Assembly (NCBI RefSeq): GCF_000204055.1
Contig: NW_006768781.1
Span: 1,373,141-1,437,140, forward strand
Length of the DNA stretch: 64,000 bases
Source: Melampsora larici-populina 98AG31
Taxonomy: Eukaryota > Basidiomycota > Pucciniomycetes > Pucciniales > Melampsoraceae
Direction of reading: 5' to 3'
Made by a program: the position numbers and the translations under genes. Position 1 is the stretch's first letter, and each line of letters begins with the position of its first letter. Under the pieces are notes generated by a model, which was not told the origin of the DNA, ran no database searches, and saw only the letters and a list, made by a program, of their open reading frames with translations. Of this stretch, positions 31,809-44,299 are shown one piece after another.

Positions 31809-34800
31809 TCACAACACTCCCAACGCCGCCTGATATCCCATCTGAAATCGAGAATCTAGAAGCGAGTCCGGACAGGGAAATTGCGGGTATTTAGCGTGAA
31901 AATTCAGAAGAAATAAATCTAAATCAGAAGAAATATCCGGTAACAATACCCAAGTGTCGTCTGAAACCGGACGACCCAGCCAACGTAACAAGTATTCTGG
32001 TGGCGCTTTCTTGCTCCTCTTCCTATAATCCAGGATACCCGAAACATGCCTCCAGTCATGCGTCTTTGCTACCAGAACGTTGTTTACTAGTACAGGATTA
32101 ACGTCACGTCCTCCTACACTGGGAGGCACATAAGGTGAGATCAGAGATATGTTAAAAACTGGACGAAGTCGTGAATAAGTACTGCCCAGGTTAAGTTTTA
32201 CCGCGTTCTTCCCTACCATCTGAATCACTGGGAACGGACCAATCTTTCGATAATCCAACTTGGACGACGGTCTTGACGTGGTAATATTCTGCCTAGAAAG
32301 CCACACCAAGTCGCCAGGAGAGTATTCTGCCGCTGGTTTTTGATGTTTGTTATATTGATCCGCCTGAGCCTGTTTGGCATGTTTCAGAGAGATAAGCAAA
32401 TTTAACTGAGTTGCCTCCAAATGTTCTACAAAAGCATCTGCATGAGGAACTCGAGAAAATTCAGTAAAACTATTCGCGCGCGGATGGAAACCCTTCCATG
32501 AAAAAAAAGGAGTCAGATTCGTAGAGGAAGAAGTAGTGTTATTGAAACAGAATTCGGCCATTGGTAAAATGTCAACCCAATTGTCCTGTCTGTAACTGAT
32601 AAAATGTCGCAAATAAGCTTCCAAAGTTTGATTTGTCCGCTCTGTCTGACCATTCGTTTGGGGATGGAAAGCCGTAGACGGAGCAGGAGTTATGCGTAAT
32701 TGTCGCTGAACCGCTGTCCAAAAGGAAGAAACAAAAGTAGAACCCCGATCTGATATAATTTTATCAGGGTATCCATGGTATCTAAAAAACTGGGAAACAA
32801 ACAAAGCTGCTAGTTGAGGAGCACTCATTGACTCCCTACAGGGAATAAAATGAGCACCTTTAGAAAAATAATCGGTGATGACTAAAATTGAGTCACAACC
32901 AGACGAAACAGGCAGTTTGACTATGAAGTCAATTCCTATAGTACTCCAAGGACGGTCCGGGATTGAAGAAGGAATAAGTTGACCCTGCTGATTCTGCGTC
33001 GAACGCTTAACACGTTGGCAGGAATCGCAGCTACGAACAAAATTTATAACATCCTGCCGCAATGACTTCCAACCAAAGGTCCGAGACACCGAGCTGATCA
33101 TATGTGCCACCCCCAGATGCCCCATTGAAGCAGAATTATGAAAAGAAGAGAGAATACGTTGACGAAGAGGGAGAGGTACAAAAAGACGATCTCTAAACCA
33201 CCACAGCCCCCCTCAATATGTAAAAAGGGGTGGAGGCGTAGATTTATCAAGCCCCTCATAATCGTTATACGATTTGATAAGTAGGTCCCAAGTTTCAACA
33301 GATGGAATAATAAATGATGTGTCAATGGAACATACAGACAAGCCTTCTTTCAACATATATGGCTTCAACAACGTCATCCGATTTGAATCTTGTGATACAT
33401 ATTCATAATCAGGACGTCGTGATAAGGGGTCTGCTGGGTTCATCTTTCCTGGCGTATGAAGTATCTGAAAATGAAACGCACTAAGATAAGAGGCCCAACG
33501 CGCCTGCCTGGGTGTCAGTTTTTGTGAGGTCATAAAATAGCAAAGATTGGCGTGGTCAGAAAATACCGTGACCGGTGTAGGTGTGCCCATCAACCAGGCA
33601 CGCCATTCCTCAAACGACTCAACAATGATCCCTAATTCCTGGACATGCACCTGCCAGTTCCGTTCCGCAGGAGTCAGTTTTCGGGAAAAGAATGAGACAG
33701 GAAGAAGATTCCCTTCAGCGTCAGGTTGCGAAAGTATAGCAGCCATAGCAAACCCTGAACAGTCTACCTGCAGAGACCTAGGTCTTTCAAAGTCAAAATG
33801 AGATAACAAAGGTGCAACCGTAAACGCATGTAATAAAGACTGAAAAGCAGAAGAACACTCAGGTGAAGCCAATCCTGCCACTACGTCAATATTCTTCTGA
33901 GTCAAAGCGGTAAGAGGTGAAGCAATAGTGGAAAATCTGTGAATGAAACGACAATAGAAATTCGTGAAACCAAGAAATCGATATAACTGTTTAGAATTGA
34001 TAGGATAAGGCCAGTCAGCAATAGTTTTTAACTTGTTAGGGTCCATTCTCAAACCACTTTTCGAAATGACAAAACCCAAAAATGTCACTTCAGCTTGATA
34101 GAAAAGGCATTTATCCAACGAAACATTCAACTGATTCAATTGCAACTTGCGCAAAACTTCCAACACATGCCTTTCATGATCTTGCCGAGACTTAGAGAAA
34201 ATTAAAATATCATCGATGTAGACAAAACAAAAAATGCCCAAAAACTCTGATAAAATAGATTGAATAAACCGTTGAAAACACGCAGGACCATTTGCCAACC
34301 CGAATGGCATCACCAAACATTCAAATAGACCCCAAGGAGTTCTAAACGCTGTCTTCCACTCATCACCCTCCTTTATACGAATGAAATTGAAAGCAGTCTT
34401 CAAATCTAATTTAGTAAAATATGTACATCCTGAAACACGTGTTAATAGATCACCCAACAAAGGAATAGGAAACGAGTCACGAATAGTAATTGAATTGAGA
34501 GAACGATAATCCACACAAGGTCTGTCCTTCTTCCCCTGAACCTTGACAAAAAAAATAGGAGAAGCAGCCGGTGAAGAAGAATGTCTAATGTTACCCTTCG
34601 CCAATTGCCCATCAATCCAAGCTTTCAATTCCACCTCATCCGTTTTTGAAATCAAATAAGACCCGCCATAAGTTGGCACTGCTCCTTCCTTCAGCCTTAT
34701 TTCCATATCAAAACCCGGCCAATGAGGAGGTAAATTACATGAACCCTGCGAGTTAAAAACATCAGCAAACTGACGAAATTCAGACGGTATAGAATGAATC

Positions 34801-37118
34801 GAGACGTTTGAAGAAGGATTAACAAGAGAAGAGGAAGACAAAAAAGAGGATGATAATGATGATGATTTACCAGTTAAAGAGGATAAACCTGATTCAACTG
34901 GGGCGTCTAAACGCAACGAAGGGCCGAAACCTCCAACCCAACCGTGATGACTTTGTAACCAATCCATCCCAAGAATGAGATCATAGCCACCTAAACCAGT
35001 AACGTCCAACACTACATCGGATTTAAACAGATGCTTTCCAGTATCTTCAATTGATAAACCCCCTTTCCAAAAATGAGTCACCGGGCCATCCTTGCTAGAA
35101 GACCCATCAAAAGTAACGCAATTTAAAGGAAATGGGCGAAGTGATAAGGGAAATTGGTGACGTTGAACAAACTTTTTATCCACAAAACTGCCGGAGGCTC
35201 CTGAATCCACCAAAGCTCTTGCCGTAAAAACCTTTCCATCTACAACAAGATCGACTGCCAAAATAAGCCTAGTATCCATAGTGGAGGAATTCTTGAAATG
35301 AATCGCCGAGACTGAAGTAGTCACATCATCTTTAATACCATCTTCAACTGGATCAAACATAGGCCGAGCATCTAAAAATTCGCCACCCGAACCATCCTGA
35401 GAATTATCGTAGTAGGTTGGCTGGTCGATATTTTGATATTCAGAGAACAAAGCCGAAACTTGCTGAACAGGGTCGGTCACACTTAGCGCCTTAGGCATCC
35501 CAAGAGCTGCTGGCAAACCTGGGTGTTGAAGAGGCAAAACTTGAGCGGGTACAGGTGCCAAAGCAGGACCAAATTGAAATTGTTGATAGTGCTGCAAGTG
35601 AGGTGGTAACTGATACGGTTGAACTGGTAAGTGATGAAAAGCCGCTGAGACATCAAGAACAGAATGTTGAAAAGAGAAAGGGGGACGTTTATCACGCGAA
35701 TTATCACGAGGTCCATTAGGGGTTGAAAAGGCTGCAACCGTTGCATTCGGTCTGGCTTGATGACGCTGCATAAAAGCTTCAATTTCCTGAGTTGATCTCG
35801 GAGGTGGATTAGGACAAGCGCTTTTCCCATCAGGCGTCTTATGAGTTGAATCGTAAGCTTTTAAACAGCGATGACAAACAGTTCTTGCATGACAGAATTT
35901 GATAAAGAAACCAAAAGTAATACCGCTTGGTAAAGGAGGAAAAGGCCGCCGAGAGTTCACCGCATGGATATCGACATCCATTGCATTCGGATCACGAGGA
36001 ACATGAACAACCGGAGGTGAAGACGCCGCACGCTGCATCGCATGAGACTGGCCAAAAGACGCATTGTTCGCGCTTACATGAATGACTTGTTCGGAAGCCA
36101 TCAATGCTACTGCTTGACGTTCTTCAATAGTAGAGCATTTAAACCAGTCTGGATGTTTAAGAGCTCTATCCTTCACATCCGCCCGCAAACCTGAAGTGAA
36201 TAAGTTCTTTAAGACGACATTTGAAATCTGAAGCTGAAAAGACATGGAATTGAATCTGGAAATGAATTGTCCGACCGGTAATTTGCCTTGCTTGAAAGAC
36301 TGAAGTTCGAGAAATAAACGTTCTTCGGCGAATTTATCACCAAATTTTTCAAGAAATTGTTTAAAAAAATCCTTCAATGAGCAAAGGGGTTCAATAGTGA
36401 AGCGAGTAGGGGTGACGGAAAAATCATCTGAATCTAAAACACCATTCTCCTTATCATTCAATTTTAATAAACTCATCCACCAGTCGTGTGGTCCCGAAGC
36501 AATAGGAAAATGTTTCGCAACCCAAGTTATGCGTCTGTCATCGCTAACGAAACAGACCGCGTTGGCGAAAAGAGCATCTCGAACTGCACCAACAAAACCA
36601 GGTACTTTACGAGGGTCCAAACCATCAAAGATCACGCCAACAAGGACTGGAGGTTCGGGGGGAGGTAAAGGAGTCGGAGCCGCTTGCATCACAGGAATCG
36701 AGTGCTTGAAGGCTTTGAATTCTTCATCCAATGCATCGAGACATTGTTTCTGAATCCTAGCAAAACCTTCATCCAAACCGACATTAATCTTACTCTCCAA
36801 AGATTGCAATGAAAATTTATATTTAAACTCAGTTCTAATCACATTTAATACCTCGTTCTTCTCATGATTCATATTTTGTTTAAATTCTGATCTAATCACA
36901 TTCAAAACATCATTCTTCGCATGAATTATACTATTCTCCAATAATTTTTCAATAGCAGCGGAGGCGGTACTGTTGCGAGCATCAATCATATTGTGGAATG
37001 CCTTATTGAAATCTTCGAAGCGAGGTTCCAAGTAACGTGAGACAAATTGTTGTTCAGATGATGATAAAATGTATAAAGGTACGACAGGTTTTGAGGTTTC
37101 AGGTTGTTGAGAAGTCAT
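31809..37118 (-). CDS. Gypsy Gag-Pol polyprotein with one in-frame TGA
   Basis: A single frame of 1770 codons runs from ATG 37118 to the stop at 31809. It is interrupted only by TGA at 33215-33213; the frame continues directly after it (GGLWWFRDRLFVPLP). Domains in order: Gag with a coiled region (about residues 30-250) and no clear zinc knuckle beyond CHARTVCHRCLKAYD; aspartic protease (LVDSGASGSF, near residue 650); RT with FVYIDDILIF; RNase H (SLQVDCSGFAMAAIL to FSDHANLCYF); integrase with an H-H-C-C zinc finger (HLGVAH...SCDSCQRV) and DDE core (GIDFIVKLP, ISDRGSTFVS, NGQTERTN); and a C-terminal chromodomain (GILDYRKRSKKAPPEYLLRW). The lone TGA could be a recent CGA mutation or could separate Gag-Pol from integrase. 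Confidence 0.93.
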
Positions 37119-37561
37119 GACCAAAAAATTTAAGATAAATATCGATAGATAATAAAGAAAAACTTTAAGATGTTTAAAGAGATGATTTATAAAGTTATGA
37201 TAATGTTGATAAGCCAATATGAGAGAAATATCCAGAGAGACAAAGAAATAAGATAATAAAAATTCACAAAAGAAAACATACCACCACACAAACGAAAAGG
37301 TAACAATGACGTAATAGAATATCCACATTAAGGAAGGAATCACAAAGTTTAATATTATACACGAATACCACCGTAACTTCTTCATTGTAGGGCGAAAGAA
37401 AATTAGTATGCTACATATAACAAAATAACGTATAACATCATAAATAACAATATCTGAAACGAAAAGAAAAACACTAAGTAAAAAGATAACAAGGAAAAGT
37501 AAAAAAAATAACGCAAAATAAAGCACAAAACGAGAAAATATTTGTAATGATCGAATTATAC

Positions 37562-39045
37562 TGTAAGGGCTCTGGTCTAGGGTCTTGAGTTTCATGACTC
37601 AAGACGTTTTAAGTCTAGGTATTAAGAGCACCCACTATGGTAAGGGTGATTTATCGTAAAATTTGCGTTGCTGAAGCGTGAAATTTGATCATGCGTTATT
37701 TACCAAAGTCGGCAACCGCATGAAATCCACTATGGGATGATCTACGGTCTGCTTTACCAACGATAAATCACTGTGAATCAATCAGATCCACAGTGGTATG
37801 ATCTTGAAATGAATCATCTCATTTCTCATAACCTTCATCCAAGAATTATCCACCAAATGCCCGCTACAAGTTGAAAAAACAAATCGATTGTCTTTTGAAG
37901 TCTTCAAACAATGATGATGAGCAGCAGGACTTGCCTCTCCAATGATCTCCCACCACCACCACCACCCCACACTTGCTTCCGAATCTAAATACTGTCATGT
38001 TGTACCTTGAAAACATGCTCATTCCGAGAAATTCCAATGCTCATCAAGAGCTTCAGCGCGATCTCACGATGAACCTCTGGCTGAAGGAAGCGGGTCAATG
38101 AGAGTCATTCTTTTGAAACTGCCTCATGTGATACTAATATTACTTTTGTTAAACTGATTTAAAGATATATACATAACATTTTATTGCTCGATGATTATTT
38201 GAGATCTGTATCTACTGATTTAAATATATGTATATATGGTTTTTTGCTTGATGATTGTTTCAGATGTGTATCCACATGTGTATCCACATGACTGAGATTA
38301 TGAAAAACAAACTAAGTCCAATTTAAATATACATTCATACAATTGTTTTGCTTGGTGATGAAGATCTGTTGACTGAGATGATGAGATAGAAACTAAGATT
38401 GGACTGTTGATATCTCTTTGCTACTTCCTTTGTTTAGGAGTGTGATGTTTCCAAAATTTGATGTCTTGAGGTCGACTCTTGAGGATGAGTTTTGAAATTG
38501 AGGTTTTGAGGTTTGGACATTGAGGTGTTGAGGTTTGAACGTTGAGGTGTTGAGGTTTGAAGTTTGAACGATGAGTTTTGATGTTTGATGTTTTGAAAAA
38601 TGCAGTTGGTGACCGATTATCCTACGATAAATCAAGTCGTAGGCTTGCGTAGATCTGAAGACACGAAGTGCAAGACTTGATGCAGCCGTCCGGACTGCAG
38701 GTCTAAAACAGGTCCATAGTGGACCTGTCGGTATTTTAGCGTTACGGTAACGCTAAATCACGTCGTTAACGCAACCATAGTGGGTGCTCTAAGAGTGACA
38801 AAAGTTACTATAATAATTCGATGAAGAAGAAACACAACTATACACAACTACAACAAATATATATACCTATAACTTTCTTAACAATCTATCCTAACTACCA
38901 TTTTGCTTAACAACGATTTCTTCTACAACATCTTTCTTTTATTCCTAATTCTTATATTTGATTATATGTCTTATTTCCAATTGTTTTGTTCTAAGTTATT
39001 TGAATATTTTATGTATTTGACTCTTATGTATTTTACATCATTACA
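37562..39045 (-). repeat. Gypsy 5' LTR, interrupted by a MITE
   Basis: Segments 37562-37625 and 38793-39045 together match the other LTR with one base difference. The interruption carries the TAA duplication expected of a PIF/Harbinger insertion. As the 5' LTR normally holds the promoter, the insertion may silence this copy. Confidence 0.92.
37626..38789. mobile_element. PIF/Harbinger-type MITE inside the LTR
   Basis: The ends are GAGCACCCACTATGG (37626-37640) and its exact reverse complement (38775-38789), flanked by the 3-bp duplication TAA (37623-37625 and 38790-38792). Removing it restores the LTR exactly. It is 1164 bp long and has no transposase ORF. The target TAA and the G-rich TIR start are those of PIF/Harbinger elements. 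A secondary inverted motif, GCGTTACGGTAACGC, lies near the right end. A transposase in trans is required. Confidence 0.88.
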
Positions 39046-39050
39046 GTGAG

Positions 39051-39460
39051 CCCTGGGGCAGAGCTATTGTTAGCTGTTTTGGCTCTGACTGGCGATCTCC
39101 CAGTTGGATTGTTGTTGTTTGGCTGCAGAGAAAATGAGTTAACAGTCCGTTCAAGCCGGGACAGAAGCCCATGCTTCGGAGTGCGTGGCACATTGTCGGG
39201 TTCACCGTTCGGAATGCTTATGCAGCTTTGACGTCGACAGATAGGGTTCCTACAACGTTACCCTTTGCCCATTGATTTTTCGTCCATATTGATAAGTTCA
39301 GGAGCGCGTCAGTAGTGGATGATGATCTTCTTGGACGACCATCGTAGTGGCCCTCAGACAGGATGTTGTTTGATTCTGCGAAGCGTTCCATGTTGTTGGC
39401 CAAGACCGCTTCGAGCACTTTGCTTAACGATGGGTATGTTGACCACTGCGGCGACGACTT
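39051..39460 (-). pseudogene. Decayed LINE reverse transcriptase, 5' part
   Basis: The minus strand reads SKVLEAVLANNMERFAESNN then ILSEGHYDGRP...TTDALLNLSIWTKNQWAKGNVVGTLSVDVKAA. This is RT blocks 1-2 of a fungal non-LTR element, with the catalytic Asp in SVDVKAA. After one stop the frame continues AFRTVNP...MGFCPGL...LPQGS, ending precisely at the Gypsy target duplication; the LINE resumes at 31466. The unit is degraded (several stops). Confidence 0.65.
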
Positions 39461-39976
39461 TTTTCCAAAAAAAAGAAAAAAAAGTGGTTAATCATTCTCA
39501 AATCGGCTTTAAAACACAATAGATTGACTGTGCGCGGCTTGCGCTCCCATTTCGAGAGCCGCCTCGCAGCTTCCACAGCCCTTTGAGTGTTCTGAAATGA
39601 GTAGTCAAAGACGAAATGGGCTTGCATGAATCAGGGCCACAATTAGATTTCAAAATTTGAAGCCTACAACAACAAACCAATTCACTACGACCGGAAATTT
39701 TAATTGTGAACTGCTTATCAGATATTTACTATCGGATTTAACTTAAACTTATTTAACTTCGGTTGACTAACTTCGATCGACAATAGTGAGATCTTCAATT
39801 GAATTTGATCACAGGAACCTTACTGCAACCCTCTTCAAGTAACTTTCTCAAGGAACAATCATTACTCTGCCTCGGTCACCGGGAAGGAACTTTTTGGAGA
39901 GATGACCCTCAATGCTACTTACACGGATTGTAAATTATTAAAACCTTTTTACTTTTCATCCTCTGAATGAATCAGA

Positions 39977-42075
39977 ATGGATACCAACCATTCGCTGATC
40001 AATCCTTCTCCTCTCGTTTCACTTTCTGAAGTCGGTCAAATCGTTTACACTGATCCACAAGGAAAGGTATCAATCTATAATCCCGGTGACATATCATGGA
40101 TCCTCACTTCAACTGCATTGGTCATGATTGTCAGTCTTTCTCTTTACTTCAACCAAGACTTATCTTCTAATTGACATTTTAATTTCTCCATTTTCTTTAT
40201 TCAGATGACTCCTGGACTCGCCATCTTTCATGCCGGTTTGCTCCGGCGGAAGAACGCTCTCTCTCTCATGTTTCTTTCAATCGCAATCTATTCAGTCGTG
40301 GCTATTCAGTGGTTTCTATGGGGCTTCTCTTTGGTCTATTCACCTAATGATTCGTCTTTCGTCGGTTCACTTCATCATGTCGCATTTCAACATCTTGGTT
40401 TCGATCCTGCGGAATCTAATGCTCGAGTTGGGTTTATATGTACCTACCATTAATCTTTGATTTTATGCTGACAACCTGTTTCCTTTGCTCTTTAGATTCC
40501 TGTTTTGGCGTATGCAATCTACCAGATGATGTTCGCAACTGTTAGTCCTTTTTTATCGTGTACATTTTAAAAAATTATCAATCTCACATTATTCCTTTTC
40601 TTGCGATATCAGATTACCTGTGTCATCATCATGGGAGCAGTAGCTGAAAGGGGAAGAATTGTACCTGCCGTAGTATTTGCTGTTCTCTGGACCACAATTG
40701 TTTATGATCCAATAGCTGTCAGTTTTCTTCCTTTCTTTTTTGTATCTCTCTGTACCTTTTGGTCTGACTATTGGTTATCAAGAGGTGGACTTGGTCAATC
40801 AGAGGATGGTCACTCAAATTAGGTTCATTGGATTTCGGTGGAGGTGGACCCGTTCATATGTCATCCGGATCAGCTGCCTTGGCTTACAGTCTTGTTTTGG
40901 GACATCGAGCTGGGTATAAAACTGCTAGGCTTGCTTATCGTGCTCATAATGCCTCTTATGTCTTTCTGGGTACTGCTTTGCTTTGGTTCGGATGGTACGT
41001 GAGTTTGATTTTGATTCTGCAGAAACTTCAAACTTAATACAAACGGTTTTCAGGTTCGGCTTCATTGGTGGTTCAACAGATGCTTCAAATCTTCAGGCAT
41101 TGCATGCTTGTCTGGTCATCAATCTTTCTGCTGCTGCTGGTGGTCTTACTTGGCTTGTCATTGATCGTCTTCGTCAAGGAACCTGGTGTTAGTGATCATC
41201 TAATATTTTTGCACTATTTAATGATCCTTTTCACTGATTCTTTTTTCTGTACACAGCTCCCGTCTCGTTCTGCTCTGGAGTACTTGTTGCTTTAATTGCC
41301 GCTACACCGGCCGCAGGACTTGTGCCTGCCTCAGCTGGATTGGCTTTTGGTGTGATATCAGCATTAGTTTGTAATTATGCAACGGTCCTGAAGGTTTGGC
41401 TGGATTGTGATGACGCACTTGGTAAGTTTATCTCCTCTCCTCCTCTCTCTTCCGACTTTACTGCTGACAAATTCTTTGGAATCATGAATTAGATATCTTT
41501 GCATCTCATGCAATAGGAGGATTAACAGGATCCTTACTTACCGGTATTTTTGCGGACGCCAATACGGCTTCTTTTGATGGTAAAACAAATATCAAAGGAG
41601 GTTGGATTAATGGAAACTTCATTCAATTTGCATATCAACTTGCTAGCTCATCTGTGATATTGGGCTATAGTTTTATTATATCAGCAATCCTTTTGTTAAT
41701 CATTGATCGTATACCTGGTATTGGACCTCTCAGGGTTGGTGAAGAGGCAGAAATTGAAGGATTGGATTATGATCAATTAGGAGAATTGTTAGTATTCTAT
41801 CTTTCATTTGAAACCTCTTCATGTGAAGATACTGATGTAGGATTTCAACATACAACAGCGCCTATGATTACGTAGAACAAGAACGGGAATTGATTTACAG
41901 GTTACCGATCTCACCACGTGAACTTAAAAACATTGAAACCTCTGAAATAAGTAGTCAACATCATCATCCGAATCCTAACACAAGGAGAGAGATCGTCTCT
42001 GATGCGATGAGTGATCAAACTGCATCTCATTCTGTGATTATTGAAACACTCACTTGTACACATCCAACTTCTTGA
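39977..42075 (+). CDS. Ammonium transporter (Amt/Mep family)
   Basis: Nine exons: 39977-40129, 40205-40426, 40496-40540, 40613-40717, 40783-40994, 41054-41187, 41257-41421, 41493-41787 and 41859-42075. All junctions are in frame; total 515 residues, within the family range. The plasma-membrane protein conducts ammonium, the main nitrogen source for many fungi. Landmarks are MTPGLAIFHAGLLRRKNALS, GAVAERGRI, VYDPIA, GGGPVHMSSGSAALAY with the first channel histidine, HNASYVFLGTALLWFGWFGF (split), NLQALHACLVINLSAAAGGLTW, and DIFASHAIGGLTGS with the second histidine. The cytosolic tail is His/Ser/Thr-rich. The exon 2 donor GTTGGG is weak but is the only one that keeps the frame. Confidence 0.94.
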
Positions 42076-42926
42076 AAGCATAATCAATTTCTCTACTAAG
42101 TCATGATTTCCTCTTTGTTTTTTTCTTACATACCATATCTATTTATATATAACTTATCATACTTCATTCACACATCATATTTTTTTATTAACAAGCATAT
42201 CATGATTTTTTATGACCGTTTCTTTTTCTTTTCTCGTCTTTTTTTCATTACATTCTTATCATTTATTCATATCAAGAACGTTTCCCTTTTTCTTCTTTTT
42301 GTCTTTTGTCAATTCTAAAATTGTGAATTGAAAAGTAGCATGTTTATTATCTTTTTTTCTCTATTCTTCTAGGAAGTATGATTTATTTATATGTGATTTC
42401 TTTTTCTTCTGTTTGATTGTTTATATACAACTAACAACTAGTCTGATCAGGAAAAAAATGTAGATAGACATAATAGGTTTTTGACTGTATCATATAAAAT
42501 TTTTATTGGGTTTATTTTTTGATTTATTTTTTTTATTTTTGTTCTTTTGATCATCTTACATATAATACATAGAAGGTTTTAGTTGGAAAAGTTAGTTTGT
42601 TAAGATATACGTACATTATCGTAGATTATGGATTTTTCTTTGGATGTTATGAACCTGATGATATGAAAGACATGCATTGTCATTAATATTTTATTGAAAG
42701 ATTTGCTATTCCCTGCCCTAGATTGGTGATGCGCGTGTTATATAAAAGATTGCAAAGAATTGGATCAAGAACTGTCAAGTTGAACTTGTGAGTTTGATTC
42801 CAATGAAGTGGTTGCAAGGCAGCCTCAGGTTGAGTTTGTATACTGATATCCAGAGCTCAAAGAGATGTCATCTGTATCAGTAACAAGTGGAAAGTTATTT
42901 TCAATGCAGGATTAAGGTCTGAAGGA
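42076..42926. other. Transporter 3' flank, no gene
   Basis: T-rich sequence follows the stop codon and probably contains the 3' untranslated and polyadenylation signals. No ORF or RNA gene is supported up to the inverted repeat at 42927. Confidence 0.6.
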
Positions 42927-43334
42927 GTATGGTGGGAGACACCAAAGATGAGGAAAAGCCCAAAGAATCTTGAAATTTTACTCGAGCCCACAATTCTCAA
43001 TTTGTTGAGAAGCCAAGGGTAGTTGTAAGATCACCTCATCCAGAGCTTCTCAAAAGTAGCTTTTTAGAATGTTTCATCAAAGATTACAAGAGCTATGCAA
43101 GCTAGGACATATCTTACATGTCAAGCTCATCTCTCTGAATTAAATGAATGGCTCAAATGAAAAGGTAACAAAAGTTTTGCAATTGCTACAGAAAGCTAGT
43201 TTTGGGAAGCTCTGGATGCTAGAGCATCTCAAAAAGTCCCCTTGGCTTCTCACCAAGTTGAGAACTGTGGTCTTGCTTAAAATTTCAAGATTATTCAGGG
43301 ATTTCCTTATCTTTGGTGTCTCCCGCCATAGTAC
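42927..43334. repeat. Foldback-like inverted repeat, arms about 148 bp
   Basis: The left arm 42927-43075 and right arm 43188-43334 are imperfect inverted copies, sharing words such as GGGAGACACCAAAGAT, AATCTTGAAATTTTA and GAAGCCAAGGG. They enclose a spacer of about 112 bp. The arrangement resembles a small foldback or MITE-type element or an inverted duplication. Target duplications were not found. A transcript would form a long double-stranded hairpin. Confidence 0.6.
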
Positions 43335-44299
43335 TTGTATAAATATGTTTGATAATTTGAAGTTATAAATAAAAGAAATAGCTTTGAGTTGAGATCTATC
43401 AATTTTCCATCAGTATTGAATTTCTGTAAAATTTATAATACCTCATTAAAAAGCTTTTCACTTATTGTGGTTGCTAATTCTTTGGGCTTGTAACCATATG
43501 TATTCAACTTGTGGAATAGGAATACTGACAAATTTACTTAAGAGTTGATCAACTGGAGTTAACCCCTCACAAACTAGAGGGTCATAGATTTTTGGTCTTG
43601 AGTCTTTGAACTTGGAAGCAAATCAAAGGGATAAGTCACTTCTCTTTTTGTTGATGGTTCTAGTGATAGGCTCATTAATAGAATTGGTGTTGGTGTAATG
43701 TGAATCTGAGGAATGAGTCATTAGATTTATGATTTCTAATGTGGATTCCAAAGTGTACTTCATGTATGTTACATGTATAAGTCCAGAATGCTTATATAAA
43801 CAGATGACCAAAAACTTGATTTCAGGCCTGGTTTAAACATGAAAATAAACCTGAGCATTGCAACTAACAAATAGTATTTATAAGTGATTGCGGGAGACAA
43901 ATACTATAGGAGATGTTACTGTGCATGGATTGCATTCACCTTTGTATTGCATGTAGACAATCTAAACCTAGTCAAGGATAGCTGAGTAAACTTAGTTGAA
44001 AGAAAGAGGAACCATGCCAGTTCAGCTTATTTTTTTTGGATGTCAACTTACCTGAGGAATGAGGTCTGCCTTGCAACTTGAGGATACCACAATAACATCA
44101 CATCAGAGACGGAGTCTGGACTCTGACGGAGATGGCGAAGTAACCCACCGGTCCGGGGCTGTGCCCCGACCCGTGATGAACTGGGTCGGTCTCTCCAGCC
44201 TTGTTCAAATCAAACCGTCCAGAAATTAAAGCCCAAAAGAACCTCACCCCCTAAATCATCGCGATCAACCAACAAAGGAACTCTCAATAGATTGGCATC
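43335..44299. other. Intergenic, including the Vps60 5' flank
   Basis: No gene is seen. Near 44150-44175 there is a GC-rich hairpin (CGGGGC-TGT-GCCCCG) within about 150 bp of the Vps60 start codon, probably in its 5' untranslated region or promoter. Confidence 0.5.

Larger units (their letters stand above)
31472..39045 (-). mobile_element. Ty3/Gypsy LTR retrotransposon (chromodomain type)
   Basis: The LTRs are 31472-31788 (317 bp, 3' LTR) and 37562-39045 (5' LTR, split by a 1164-bp MITE). They start TGTAA in both readings and end TTACA. The flanking 5-bp duplication GTGAG is exact (31467-31471 and 39046-39050). Ignoring the MITE, the two LTRs differ at a single base (G 31697, A 38954), so the insertion is recent. 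One long Gag-Pol frame lies between them. I could not identify a tRNA-complementary primer site after the 5' LTR. The element inserted into a LINE reverse transcriptase. Confidence 0.93.

Noticed and set aside
32000..33300. Separate integrase gene downstream of the Gypsy polyprotein
   Set aside because: The downstream ORF is in the same frame as Gag-Pol and is separated only by one TGA, so it is the same polyprotein.
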